Source of the DNA: CAWKEY01 sp963848675
Lineage (GTDB): Bacteria; Pseudomonadota; Gammaproteobacteria; Methylococcales; Methylomonadaceae
Direction: 5' to 3'
DNA: 64,000 nt
NCBI GenBank assembly: GCA_963848675.1
Contig: CAWKEY010000021.1
Coordinates: 124,001 to 188,000, forward strand
The notes below the pieces were generated by a model. The model worked only from the letters and a program-made list of their open reading frames with translations. It was not told the DNA's origin and made no database searches. Numbering within the stretch: the first letter of the stretch is position 1; the number at the start of each line of letters is the position of its first letter. The position numbers were made by a program, and so were the translations under genes. Positions 25,480 to 33,996 of the stretch are shown in pieces.

Positions 25480-26307
25480 TTATAGCAGAGTGATTCCAGC
25501 TTTATCTATCTTGATGAGCTGCTGTTTGTACAACGCTCCGATAGCCTGCTTGAACACCTTTTTACTGACGCCGAAGGTGGCATAAATCGCCTCCGGCGGG
25601 CTTTTGTCGCTTAAGATCAAAACGCCATGGTTGTCTTTCAGCTTGGCCAATATCTTGTCCGTCAACGACTCCACTTTGCCGTAGCCCGGCTGATGCAGGG
25701 TCAGGTCAAGTTTATGATCCTCCCTGATGTGTTTGATATAGCCGTCTAGCTTTTGACCCTTCCTGAGCGGCTGAAACAGTTCATTTTGATACAGCACGCC
25801 CCAATGGCTATTGTTCACAATGGCCTTAAAACCGAGCTCAGTTTTGTCGGCGATTAACAGTGATACTTTCTGACCGGGTTTAAAATAAAAAGCTTCTTCC
25901 TCCAGCAGGCTGTCAATCTTGGTGGTAGCGGCAATTCGGTTATGCTTGTCGAGAAAGACTTTAACCAGATAATACTTGCCGACTTCCATTTCATGATGTT
26001 GTTCACTGAAGGGCACCAGCAGGTCTTTGGGCAGGCCCCAATCCAGAAAGGCACCGACATAGTTAATCGATACCACTTTCAGCCAGGCAAATTCATCGGT
26101 CTGAGCCAGGGGCATTTTAGTAGTTGCGGCCAGATGGCCTTCGGAATCGACATAAACAAAGACTTCCAATGAGTCGCCAACTTGGCAGTTTTCCGGCAAT
26201 TTTTTGTCGGCCAGCAGAATTTTACGGGACGCGCCGGCATCGAGATATAGCTCATAGCCTTGCTGTTTAACGACTTTCAGCGTGTTGATTTTGCCGATAT
26301 TGATCAT
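25480..26307 (-). CDS. cvfB: S1-domain RNA-binding protein of the CvfB/YitL family
   Basis: A 275-residue protein starting MINIGKINTLKVVKQQGYELYLD. It has tandem OB-fold/S1-like domains (FAWLKVVSINYVGAFLDWGLPKDLLVPFSEQ and KVSLLIADKTELGFKAIVNNSHWGVLYQNE) and a C-terminal winged-helix segment (YATFGVSKKVFKQAIGALYKQQLI). In Staphylococcus CvfB binds RNA and affects virulence-gene expression. The bacterial role elsewhere is unsettled. A TTG at 26322 is an alternative start, but the ATG at 26307 fits better. It stands alone between cmoA and rapA. Confidence 0.85.
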   Translation of the reverse strand: MINIGKINTLKVVKQQGYELYLDAGASRKILLADKKLPENCQVGDSLEVFVYVDSEGHLAATTKMPLAQTDEFAWLKVVSINYVGAFLDWGLPKDLLVPFSEQHHEMEVGKYYLVKVFLDKHNRIAATTKIDSLLEEEAFYFKPGQKVSLLIADKTELGFKAIVNNSHWGVLYQNELFQPLRKGQKLDGYIKHIREDHKLDLTLHQPGYGKVESLTDKILAKLKDNHGVLILSDKSPPEAIYATFGVSKKVFKQAIGALYKQQLIKIDKAGITLL

Positions 26308-26344
26308 GATTTCTATAGCCAACAGGGATTTTAATAGTGTTTTT

Positions 26345-26395
26345 CACCACGAAGACATGACCGTTTAATGTCATTTTTCGTACCCTTCGTGGCGA
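26345..26395. repeat. Dispersed inverted repeat (family R4) after rapA
   Basis: CACCACGAAGACATGA and, 20 nt on, TTCGTACCCTTCGTGGCG form an imperfect palindrome. Related copies occur at 51368-51426 (full), 32369-32387 and 58940-58965 (half copies). It sits just past the rapA stop and could act as its terminator. Confidence 0.6.
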
Positions 26396-26405
26396 ATCAT
26401 TGAAC

Positions 26406-29216
26406 TCAACTGGTGATAATAAAGCGCACGGCATCCAGTCTTAACTGCGCGGCCTGAATATGTTCATGAGAAAGCATGGTTAAATCCTTGAGCAGTTCTA
26501 TTTCCTCTGTTCTGATGGACGGATTGACTTTTTTCAGCCTGACCAGACGCTTGATCTCATTGGTGAGCGAATCGAGCATGGCTTTGGTCGCATCGGCCAT
26601 CAGTACCTGCATATCCGTTTTGGCTTTTGCCTCAGCCACGGCCAGTATGCTGCCCAGGTGTGAGCGCTGTTTATTCAGGAAGGCGACTATTTGCTGTTTA
26701 TCAAAAGTCGTGCCGGTTTCAAATAAACTCTCGTGGTCTATGACTTCGCTGATGTCATTTTTGTTTTGATCAATCAATACTCGAACTGGCGTATGCGGCA
26801 AAAATCGGCCAATTTGTAATTCGGCCGGGGCGCTGCATTCAACAATGAACAGGCATTCCAGCAAAAACTGCCCGGCTTTGAGTTCCGGGTGCCTGACGAC
26901 ACTGATGGCGGCATTGCCGGTTTCGCTGGACAGCACCAGATCCATGGCCGCCGTAACCATGGGATGTTCCCAGGTCATAAACTGCATGTCTTCCCGCGCC
27001 AGGGCACTCGCCCGGCTAATGGTGACCGTCATCCCGTCTTCCGACAGGCCTGGAAAATGTGCAAGCCGCAGATGATCGCCTGGACGCACAATATAACACT
27101 CCGGGGAGTGAAATTCGGTATCCACCCCGTAGCACTCAAACACCTCTTCCATGTATGGCCAAAGAGCGCCTTCATTCTCATAAGCTCTCAGCTGGTCAAT
27201 AAGAGACTGGGCCTTTTGTTTCCGGCAGGAATTCAGCTCCAGCAACTGGTCACGACCATTATGCAGTTCGATTTCAATTTCTGCACTCAAGGCTTTGGTT
27301 TTGGTTATAAAAGCATCAATAGCCGAGGCATCTTCCGTTTGCAAAATAACCGTCAGTTTATCATGCAGCCTGTCCGCAACCGGCTGCGCGGCCGAACAGT
27401 TATGCCGGAACGCATTCAATCCTTCCTCATACCAGCGATACAACACATGTTGTGGTGTATTTTGCAGATATGGCACATGAATCTGGATAATATGTTTTTG
27501 GCCGATACGGTCAAGACGCCCGATGCGCTGTTGCAATAAATCGGGATTGGTTGGCAAATCGAACAGGATCAGATGATGGACAAACTGAAAATTCCGGCCT
27601 TCACTGCCGATCTCGGAACATATCAACAGCCGCGCCGAACTTTCCTGATCAGCAAAATAAGCGGCGGCCCGGTCGCGTTCGATTATCGACATGCCTTCAT
27701 GAAAAACCGCCGAGGCAATACCGGCACGATTCTTCAAGGTTTGCTCCAGATCAATGGCCGTTTGCGCGTGTTTGCAAATCAACAGCGCTTTTTGACCGGC
27801 CAGTTGCTTAACCTGTTCGACCAGCCAGAGATAGCGCGCATCCTGCTGTAAATCATCGGTATTGAGCTGACCGCTTAGAATGTAACCATGACATTCGCGC
27901 TCTGGAAAACCCTGTACGGTTTGCCGCGAATTCCGGAATAAGATGCGGCCTGTGCCATGATGATCCAGCAACACTTTAATCAGTTCATCGCGCGCAGCAG
28001 CTGATTTTTCAACATCGTCAAGATTTTTCAGCAGACCCTCGACATTGTCGTGCTTGAGCAAGCGGCTTAGGTTCCGCTTCGACTCTGCATCCAGGGGTTT
28101 GCCTGCCAGCAACACTTTGGCGGCGTTTGCTACCGGTTCAAATAAACGTTCTTCTTCGATGAAATCGGCAAAACTGTAAAAACGGTCAGGATCGAGCAAT
28201 CTCAGCCTTGCAAAATGACTTTCCTTGCCCAATTGTTCTGGCGTTGCCGTCAATAGGATGAGACTGGAGGCAGTCTGCCCCAGTTGCTCAACAAACCGAT
28301 ATTCGGGACTGGGCGCGTGTTCACTCCATTCAAGATGGTGCGCTTCATCAACAATCACCATATCCCAACCGGCCTGCAAGGCCTGTTGCTGGCGCTTGGG
28401 ATACTGCGCGAAAAAACTCTGGCTGCATAATACCAGTTGCTCGGTAACAAATGGATTGACATCACTAGCTACCTGCCCCTCTTCATCCATGCCGTCTCCG
28501 CCCAGTTCATCCAGGCAACGGGCCTCATCAAAAATACTAAAGCGCAGGTTAAACCGTCTAAGCATTTCCACCAGCCACTGATGCAATAAACTTTCCGGCA
28601 CGATAATCAACACACGATTGCTCAGGCCATTAACTAGACGATGATGTAAAATCAAACCGGCTTCAATGGTTTTACCCAATCCCACTTCATCCGCAAGCAT
28701 GATTCTCGGCGCAGACCGCTTAGCCGCCTCGTGAGCAATAAACAACTGATGCGCAATAAGTGAAGTGCGGCCGCCAAGCAAACCCTTAACAGGTGACTGC
28801 TGATGTTGCTGTAGCCTTCGCCAGGTCTCATAACGCAATAAAAACCAGGCGTTGGGATCAATCTGGCCCGTGAACAGCCTATCCTGTGGTTTGTTAAACT
28901 GAATATGATGATTCAGTTCAATTTCATCCAGATGAACTTCCGAACCCGCCTCATTTTTACCAATGTAGGTAATCAGGCCGTCTTGTTCTATGAGCTCGAT
29001 GACGGTGAGTCTGCTTTCATCAATCGATTCAATAATATCGCCTGCCGAAAATCTGACCCGCGTCAGCGGTGCATTATCACGGGCGTAAATACGCCGCTCG
29101 TCACTGGCTAAAAAAAGGACGGTAACTCGGTTAAATTGTGCTTCAAGAATAAGGCCTAAACCAAGCTCTGACTCGGTGTTACTAATCCAGCGCTGACCGG
29201 GAATGAAGTTTTCCAT
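26406..29216 (-). CDS. rapA: RNA polymerase-associated ATPase RapA (HepA)
   Basis: RapA is a SWI2/SNF2-type ATPase that binds RNA polymerase and promotes its recycling. The 936 residues (E. coli 968) begin FIPGQRWISNTESELGLG with two Tudor-like domains. Next come helicase motif I (LADEVGLGKTIEAGLI, near residue 177), motif II DEAHH, LLTATPEQLG, and the second lobe with LLICSEIGSEGRNFQFVHHLI and QRIGRLDRIGQ. The C-terminal RapA domain is complete. It stands alone, with a 280-bp A/T-rich gap before it and an R4 repeat after it. Confidence 0.96.
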   Translation of the reverse strand: MENFIPGQRWISNTESELGLGLILEAQFNRVTVLFLASDERRIYARDNAPLTRVRFSAGDIIESIDESRLTVIELIEQDGLITYIGKNEAGSEVHLDEIELNHHIQFNKPQDRLFTGQIDPNAWFLLRYETWRRLQQHQQSPVKGLLGGRTSLIAHQLFIAHEAAKRSAPRIMLADEVGLGKTIEAGLILHHRLVNGLSNRVLIIVPESLLHQWLVEMLRRFNLRFSIFDEARCLDELGGDGMDEEGQVASDVNPFVTEQLVLCSQSFFAQYPKRQQQALQAGWDMVIVDEAHHLEWSEHAPSPEYRFVEQLGQTASSLILLTATPEQLGKESHFARLRLLDPDRFYSFADFIEEERLFEPVANAAKVLLAGKPLDAESKRNLSRLLKHDNVEGLLKNLDDVEKSAAARDELIKVLLDHHGTGRILFRNSRQTVQGFPERECHGYILSGQLNTDDLQQDARYLWLVEQVKQLAGQKALLICKHAQTAIDLEQTLKNRAGIASAVFHEGMSIIERDRAAAYFADQESSARLLICSEIGSEGRNFQFVHHLILFDLPTNPDLLQQRIGRLDRIGQKHIIQIHVPYLQNTPQHVLYRWYEEGLNAFRHNCSAAQPVADRLHDKLTVILQTEDASAIDAFITKTKALSAEIEIELHNGRDQLLELNSCRKQKAQSLIDQLRAYENEGALWPYMEEVFECYGVDTEFHSPECYIVRPGDHLRLAHFPGLSEDGMTVTISRASALAREDMQFMTWEHPMVTAAMDLVLSSETGNAAISVVRHPELKAGQFLLECLFIVECSAPAELQIGRFLPHTPVRVLIDQNKNDISEVIDHESLFETGTTFDKQQIVAFLNKQRSHLGSILAVAEAKAKTDMQVLMADATKAMLDSLTNEIKRLVRLKKVNPSIRTEEIELLKDLTMLSHEHIQAAQLRLDAVRFIITS

Positions 29217-29496
29217 TAATTGCTATGCCGTTGCGAAATGTTAAAGAAAATTGACAATATTATAAGCGCTACCAAAAATTTGTTACGGCAAATAAGCTAA
29301 TTAATCAATTTCAACAAAAAATAATCGGCACCCGCTCAAAGCTCGCTAATCTTGTTGGGCTGATTTATTCGTTACGTTATGTTCATTAAGCAGCCATTAA
29401 GCATGGCTTCGCATAATATTGCCAAAGCTTGCGACTGAAAACAGATTGTTATGTCTACCCTATGCTTAACCACCACTCACAAACAAGAAGATTTTT

Positions 29497-29835
29497 ATGA
29501 AAAAACTGCTTTTTTTAATTCAACTAATTGCACTTGCCGCCCTTTATTCTTCTTCCTCTTATGCATCCGGAGGTCATGGCAAAGGCCATCACAAACATCA
29601 TCACAGCCCACCAGAAGTACACTACTATCACGAAGAAATTCACCATTACCCCGCCCCGCAAGCCAGATACTCTCCTGAACCGCCGCGCCAATACGACCAG
29701 CGCTCCACATCAGGTCTGGTTGGCGGTGCCTTAGGTAGCGCTTTGGGCTACGAGATGGGTAAAGGTGATCCTGTTGCATCGGGACTTGGCGCTGCCGCCG
29801 GCTCCTACCTTGGCAATGGTATGAACCGCCATTAA
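29497..29835 (+). CDS. Small secreted histidine-rich protein with glycine-zipper C-terminus
   Basis: A 112-residue protein with a Sec signal peptide (MKKLLFLIQLIALAALYSSSSYA, cut after YA). Next comes a histidine-rich stretch, residues 27-55 (GGHGKGHHKHHHSPP and similar), a proline/tyrosine-rich stretch, and a glycine-zipper end (GLVGGALGSALGYEMGKGDP, GLGAAAGSYLGNGM). Glycine zippers occur in outer-membrane-associated proteins. The histidines could bind metal, which is inference only. It is isolated, with its own upstream region of about 280 bp. Confidence 0.65.
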   Translation: MKKLLFLIQLIALAALYSSSSYASGGHGKGHHKHHHSPPEVHYYHEEIHHYPAPQARYSPEPPRQYDQRSTSGLVGGALGSALGYEMGKGDPVASGLGAAAGSYLGNGMNRH

Positions 29836-30071
29836 TGGCCTATATCAGTAAAATGCTTGATAGTACTGATAAAGCGCTGACAGCAGCGTCACATCATGAA
29901 AATCACGGCGTTGGCACGTCGGGTGGATTGAACATTAACGCCGAGTTTGATTTCATTTTTTCCACTGAGCATATCTGCGCCTGCCGCCTGCTTTGGCAAT
30001 AGTGGGGGCTTTCCTGGTGGAGTGATGCACCAAGGTTCAATGCGACTCGTAGCGCTTCACGGATTTCCTTG

Positions 30072-30839
30072 CTAGACCTTCTCGTTTACGAAGACGCCTG
30101 CCTTGGTCACGAACTCGACTGTCATGAATGACGCGTGGACCAAGAAGCTTACGCCAATCGCCCGCACTGAAACGACGCGGGCTATACCTGTTAAATTCTC
30201 GGCATTGAACTTGAGGATCTGCCCGATACTTGCAAAATATGCTGTCAGCATGCTGATGCCGGATGGCGACAGATCGCGTAGCCGCGCCGAATAACCGGCA
30301 TGAGGCCAGCTCGGGTAGATGACGAGTGCTCCCGCTATCGCGATCCGTGTTGATGCACGTCGGCCGAATAACTCCCGGAGGCGCTCATTCGGAATGGATT
30401 GAACAGGTGTCAAGGGGCTTGCGCAATGGACGCAATGCTCCATAACGCGCGGCGCAAAGGCAAGAGCAGCGCCACAGAACAGGCAGCGCTGCAAAGCTGC
30501 GGACGAAGCTGGCTGATTGTCATCCCAGACGGCCTGGTAGGCGCCGGATCTATGAGGTCTTGACGAAAATTCATGCGTGTCGATGGGCGCTTCGTGTATG
30601 GATCGCCCACGCCTTTGGCTTTTGCGCGAATGCAGCATTTCGTCGTATTGTTTGCGCTTTACCGGATCGCTGAGCACGGCATAGGCCTGATTGATCAGCA
30701 CTGCAGACTCGTGATCCCCACCCAGATCGGGATGCACTTTGAGCTTGGTCATCAGACTGCGGTAGCTCGCCTTAATAATCTCTAGCGGCGCCTCTGGCTG
30801 CACATGCAGGATGCGGTAAAGATTGCGTCGATTATTCAT
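30072..30839 (-). CDS. J-domain / zinc-ribbon / PilZ fusion protein
   Basis: A 255-residue protein with three parts. Residues 1-70 are a J-domain (NLYRILHVQPEAPLEIIKASYRSLM, HPD in KVHPDLGG, then INQAYAVLSDPVKRKQYD), the part of DnaJ that stimulates Hsp70. Residues around 115-145 hold two CxxC pairs (CLFCG and CVHC), a likely zinc ribbon. The C-terminal part is PilZ-like, with RRASTR (RxxxR) and DLSPSG (DxSxxG), the two c-di-GMP-binding motifs. The start MNNRRNLYRILHV was preferred because GGAG lies 8 nt upstream. It suggests an Hsp70 co-chaperone controlled by c-di-GMP, which is inference. It stands alone. Confidence 0.8.
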   Translation of the reverse strand: MNNRRNLYRILHVQPEAPLEIIKASYRSLMTKLKVHPDLGGDHESAVLINQAYAVLSDPVKRKQYDEMLHSRKSQRRGRSIHEAPIDTHEFSSRPHRSGAYQAVWDDNQPASSAALQRCLFCGAALAFAPRVMEHCVHCASPLTPVQSIPNERLRELFGRRASTRIAIAGALVIYPSWPHAGYSARLRDLSPSGISMLTAYFASIGQILKFNAENLTGIARVVSVRAIGVSFLVHASFMTVEFVTKAGVFVNEKV

Positions 30840-30978
30840 GGCTTTACTCCGAGGCGGGATGAGCCGGTAAAATGGATGTCGTAACGTACGCTGTACGCTG
30901 GCTAACGGCTGCTTGAAGCCTTTTTCCAATTCAGATATGTGGATTTTTTACTTGAATCCCATAACTTCATAATCCACA

Positions 30979-31296
30979 CTATTTATTTGCTGGAACAGCA
31001 ACATGCGATTTAAACAATGGCTCGCCTAATGGCCTAGCAAATGTAAATTTTGCGGGATTTAACACCATAGCTTCGGCGGCACTCTGAAGAGCATCGTGTG
31101 GCGGAAAAAGGGTGGCGGTTGCAGTCATTGGCGACGTTATTGCAAACACTCCGGTTCCTAGAATTGTGGCAAACAACCCAGCCGGCCTGTATAAACCAAT
31201 ATCTAATAAATAACTGCCAAGTGTAATTTTTGCTTGGCCATGAGCCAGCGATGCACTGAAGATCAGCAGCGCAAAAATTATCGGTTTGGTTTTCAT
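30979..31296 (-). CDS. Small secreted protein of unknown function
   Basis: A 105-residue protein with a clear Sec signal peptide (MKTKPIIFALLIFSASLAHG, probable cut before QAKIT). The mature part has one hydrophobic, glycine-rich stretch (LYRPAGLFATILGTGVFAITSP) that may insert in a membrane, then a polar C-terminus. A small open frame (31300-31416) precedes it on the same strand and may form a unit with it. Family not recognised. Confidence 0.55.
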   Translation of the reverse strand: MKTKPIIFALLIFSASLAHGQAKITLGSYLLDIGLYRPAGLFATILGTGVFAITSPMTATATLFPPHDALQSAAEAMVLNPAKFTFARPLGEPLFKSHVAVPANK

Positions 31297-31299
31297 GAT

Positions 31300-31416
31300 T
31301 CATGACTCCGCATTTGATTGTTTGACAATGCTATAGCCTTCCTGAACGCTCTTGACCGAAGAAAAATACTGGGGCAAAGCCAACGGCAAATGACGTATAA
31401 ATTTTTTAGCATTCAT
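31300..31416 (-). CDS. Possible small protein of 38 residues upstream of the secreted protein
   Basis: A short frame starting MNAKKFIRHLPLALPQYF and ending 3 nt before the ATG of the next gene. No known family. It is supported only by its close spacing to that gene, and it may equally be a chance frame or a leader. Confidence 0.3.
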   Translation of the reverse strand: MNAKKFIRHLPLALPQYFSSVKSVQEGYSIVKQSNAES

Positions 31417-31469
31417 GATGTCTGATGATTTAATGGTCTCCATTGTACTGCAACCCCTTTAAAAATGTT

Positions 31470-32303
31470 ATGAAACTGAACCCTAGAGTCCTCTTTACAT
31501 GCCTGGTGATAGCCGGGTGCATTTCCACCGCGCACGCAGTCACCTTCGACAACTTCAACGACGCGAATGACGATGGTTGGCTGCGTTACAACCCGATACC
31601 CGGGTCGTTCTCGTTCCCCATAGAGTCGGGTAGCGTGGCTTATAAAATGGAGTCCCGATGGGGCAGCCTCATCAGCCCGGGTCGCATTGGCAGCATAAAC
31701 ATGAATGAGCCGGCGCATACGAAATTCCACGTCGAGGCAGATTTGCTGAATTGGACGTTCAACTGGGGCGAAGACATTGGCCTTTTGGCGAGGATGCAGG
31801 AGCCTATCCCGTCGTTTTTTCTTCCCAAGGGTTACGCCTTGCTTCTCAGAAACGATAAAAACGGGAGGCCTGCCTCACGCAAGTTGATGATTGTAAAAAG
31901 TAACGGAGGAATCAGTTTCCCCATCTTTCTTACTACAGGCCAGGGCCGTTTGATGATGCCAGCGCCAGACCCCTCCGGCAATTATCGGCTAAAGTTCTGG
32001 TCGTCAGGCGGCTTTCTCTGGGGCCAAATCATTGATAAGAGCACAGGAAAAGCGATAAAGATGTGGGATGGAACCACCTACACAGATCGTATTTATGCGG
32101 CGGAGGACGGTGCCTTTACCAGTGGAAGAAGTGGCTTGATTGCTTATGTCCACATTGTGGGTTACAAGGCAGAGGGTGTCTCCCCAACCTTTGATAATTT
32201 CTATTCCGGCACGGATGCGCCCCCGAGCATCGCCTGCCCGGCGGATGGGACGGTGATCGACAACGCTGGCGCATGTCAATCAGCGCCCAACGTTCGCCAG
32301 TAA
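31470..32303 (+). CDS. Exported protein of unknown function, possibly a lipoprotein
   Basis: A 277-residue protein with an export signal (MKLNPRVLFTCLVIAGCISTAHA). It could be cut by signal peptidase I after AHA or lipidated at the IAGC lipobox. The mature protein opens VTFDNFNDANDDGWLRYNP and is rich in aromatic beta-strand patterns (GSVAYKMESRWGSLISPGRIG, YALLLRNDKNGR, VSPTFDNFYSGTDAP), like jelly-roll lectin or laminin-G type folds of secreted proteins. It ends with two cysteines (CPADG, GACQSAP). The ORF opens further upstream to 31443, but the signal peptide fixes the start. No neighbours suggest a role. Confidence 0.6.
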   Translation: MKLNPRVLFTCLVIAGCISTAHAVTFDNFNDANDDGWLRYNPIPGSFSFPIESGSVAYKMESRWGSLISPGRIGSINMNEPAHTKFHVEADLLNWTFNWGEDIGLLARMQEPIPSFFLPKGYALLLRNDKNGRPASRKLMIVKSNGGISFPIFLTTGQGRLMMPAPDPSGNYRLKFWSSGGFLWGQIIDKSTGKAIKMWDGTTYTDRIYAAEDGAFTSGRSGLIAYVHIVGYKAEGVSPTFDNFYSGTDAPPSIACPADGTVIDNAGACQSAPNVRQ

Positions 32304-32368
32304 TCAGCGCTAAAGTTGAACGGTAACCTGGCGTTTAACCAGACTAACTTATTGATTTTTTATCTTGT

Positions 32369-32387
32369 TCTTCGTGGCCTCTGTGCT
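32369..32387. repeat. Half copy of repeat family R4
   Basis: TTCGTGGCCTCTGTGCTTAA resembles the right arm of the R4 repeats at 26345-26395 and 51368-51426. It lies in the 222-bp gap between two exported-protein genes, where nothing else was seen. Confidence 0.4.
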
Positions 32388-32525
32388 TAATTTTTTTTTC
32401 GAGGTTCACGCATTATCATTACGCTACGCACATTTCTGAGTCATAACAGTCCCTAGCCATACCCAAAAAATGCATTACACTTATGATCTGAATCCTAAAA
32501 AACAAATAAAGGTGTTCAGTTCATT

Positions 32526-33218
32526 ATGCCAACCTTGAATCGCATTATCGTCATTGTTTTGATGTTATTAAGTGCCGCTTGCGCAAGAACTTATCAAGCC
32601 CGCTATGTTGATACCAGCAATTTTATCGATGATTATTCGGTGCTTGCAGATGGCGAAGATGGCGACGCATTATTAAGTTACTGGAAAAAAGACACCAACT
32701 GGCCGGCTTATAAAAAAATCATTTTGGAGCCGGTTGCCATCAGAAAGCATCCTGACTCCGGGCTTAATGAGAGACCGCACATAGAAAGTCAACGGCTTAA
32801 AGAACTGTTTGAATACAGCCTTCGAGATGCATTGAAAAAAAATTTCAAACTGGTCACCCGACCCGGATCCGATACTCTGCGCATTCAATATGCCATTACT
32901 GATGCAGAAACATCCACCCTATTCCTTGACCAGTTGAGCACCGTCTATCCTTCGGCTCGAGCCTTGTCGCTGCTTAAAAGAATCGCACTTGGCACGGAAT
33001 CTTATGTCGGCCAAGCCAGCATTGAAGGAAAAATAACCGACTCCCAAACCGGCGAGCTACTCATGGCTTCGGCAGATTGCCGGGCAGGCGGCAAAACATT
33101 AATGGGAAGCTTCGACATTTGGGATGATGTTGAGCAAGCCTACCAATACTGGGCTGCTCAGACTGCCTACCAGTTGTGCATGAAACAGGGCCACAATCAG
33201 TGCCCGGAACCTGAATAA
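32526..33218 (+). CDS. DUF3313 family lipoprotein
   Basis: A 230-residue lipoprotein (lipobox LLSAAC at about residue 19). The mature protein has the DUF3313 pattern: YVDTSNFIDDYSVLADGEDGDALLSYWKK, the strand YKKIILEPVAI, and later VGQASIEGKITDSQTGELLMASAD. The family is periplasmic and of unknown function. The ATG lies in a region without a strong ribosome-binding site. It stands alone. Confidence 0.75.
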   Translation: MPTLNRIIVIVLMLLSAACARTYQARYVDTSNFIDDYSVLADGEDGDALLSYWKKDTNWPAYKKIILEPVAIRKHPDSGLNERPHIESQRLKELFEYSLRDALKKNFKLVTRPGSDTLRIQYAITDAETSTLFLDQLSTVYPSARALSLLKRIALGTESYVGQASIEGKITDSQTGELLMASADCRAGGKTLMGSFDIWDDVEQAYQYWAAQTAYQLCMKQGHNQCPEPE

Positions 33219-33237
33219 GCAGCGAAAACGCCCTCTC

Positions 33238-33563
33238 CTACATCTCATTTACAAACCCGGGCGCTACTGGCGCCCCAGTGCAATCAGTACCCGGACAAAC
33301 TCCGGCTATAGCAAATTGACAAGCATGCTCCATAAGACGACTGGCGCTCATCGCCGAAAAAGCACCCAGTGGGATGCCAGCCGCTTTCAATGCGCTTGCC
33401 GTCCAGGCATTGCAGGTACGTAACAGATGCAAACTACTCAGATAGACTTTCACCGCGTCCTCCTGCTGCTGTCTGCCGAAGCAGTTGTTTCAATGGAACC
33501 GGCGCAAGAAACGCAGCTAACCAGAATAATTATCAGCACAATAGTCTTGAGTTTGGATATCAT
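33238..33563 (-). pseudogene. Probable frameshifted small lipoprotein gene
   Basis: The minus strand opens at 33563 with MISKLKTIVLIIILVSCVSCAG, a typical lipoprotein signal. It meets a stop after 37 residues, at a TGA that overlaps a GTG. The following frame (33453-33238) continues with VKVYLSSLHLLRTCNAWTAS and ends FVNEM. Joined by one frameshift they make a coherent lipoprotein of about 110 residues with several cysteines. Alternatively they are two coupled small genes. No family recognised. Confidence 0.45.
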
Positions 33564-33689
33564 GTCATTACGACTCTTTGCCACTATCGGCGCGGTCTGG
33601 GCAGAGTTTCCCGGTAAAAAAATGACCGCTGCGATAAAAAAAGCATTATCCTATGCATTTGAATCCGTACGTCATGAGGACTTACCTAT

Positions 33690-33926
33690 ATGCCCTATAA
33701 CCAAGATATTGTTGATGAACTGAATATTCTGGTCCGTTACAACCTCACCACCACCCTGGAAGGCATCAAAGTGCATAAGAATGCAGCCCCTGAGCTCATT
33801 GCCGCTACCTCGCGTTTGTACCACAAAGGCATACTGTCCAGAGAAGATGGGGGCTATCTGACCAGCCTGGGCCATGAAGCTGCCGAACATGCACATGCCC
33901 TGCTGGACTTGCTGAGACCCGCTTAA
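33690..33926 (+). CDS. TIGR02647 family small protein
   Basis: A 78-residue protein that matches what I recall of TIGR02647, short proteins first defined in Pseudomonas and relatives: YNQDIVDELNILVRYNL-TTTLEGIKVHKNAAPELIAA, then LYHKGILSREDGGYLTSLG and HEAAEHAHALLDLL. The architecture suggests a small winged-helix-like fold, but no function is established. It converges on rpoH and shares a terminator with it. Confidence 0.75.
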   Translation: MPYNQDIVDELNILVRYNLTTTLEGIKVHKNAAPELIAATSRLYHKGILSREDGGYLTSLGHEAAEHAHALLDLLRPA

Positions 33927-33938
33927 CTTCGGAACCAA

Positions 33939-33980
33939 CAAAAAAGGCTTAACGCATTGCCTCGTTAAGCCTATTTTTTA
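33939..33980. terminator. Bidirectional terminator between the TIGR02647 gene and rpoH
   Basis: Stem GGCTTAACG / CGTTAAGCC with A-run on the left and T-run on the right, correctly placed for both converging genes. Confidence 0.85.
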
Positions 33981-33996
33981 ACCGGGAAATGAACGC

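Noticed and set aside
26889..27539. Open frame of about 216 codons opposite rapA
   Set aside because: Shadow of the rapA coding frame, without domain or ribosome-binding site.
29836..30071. Possible transposase remnant between the histidine-rich gene and the J-domain/PilZ gene
   Set aside because: Translations in both strands gave no recognisable transposase motif and no inverted ends.
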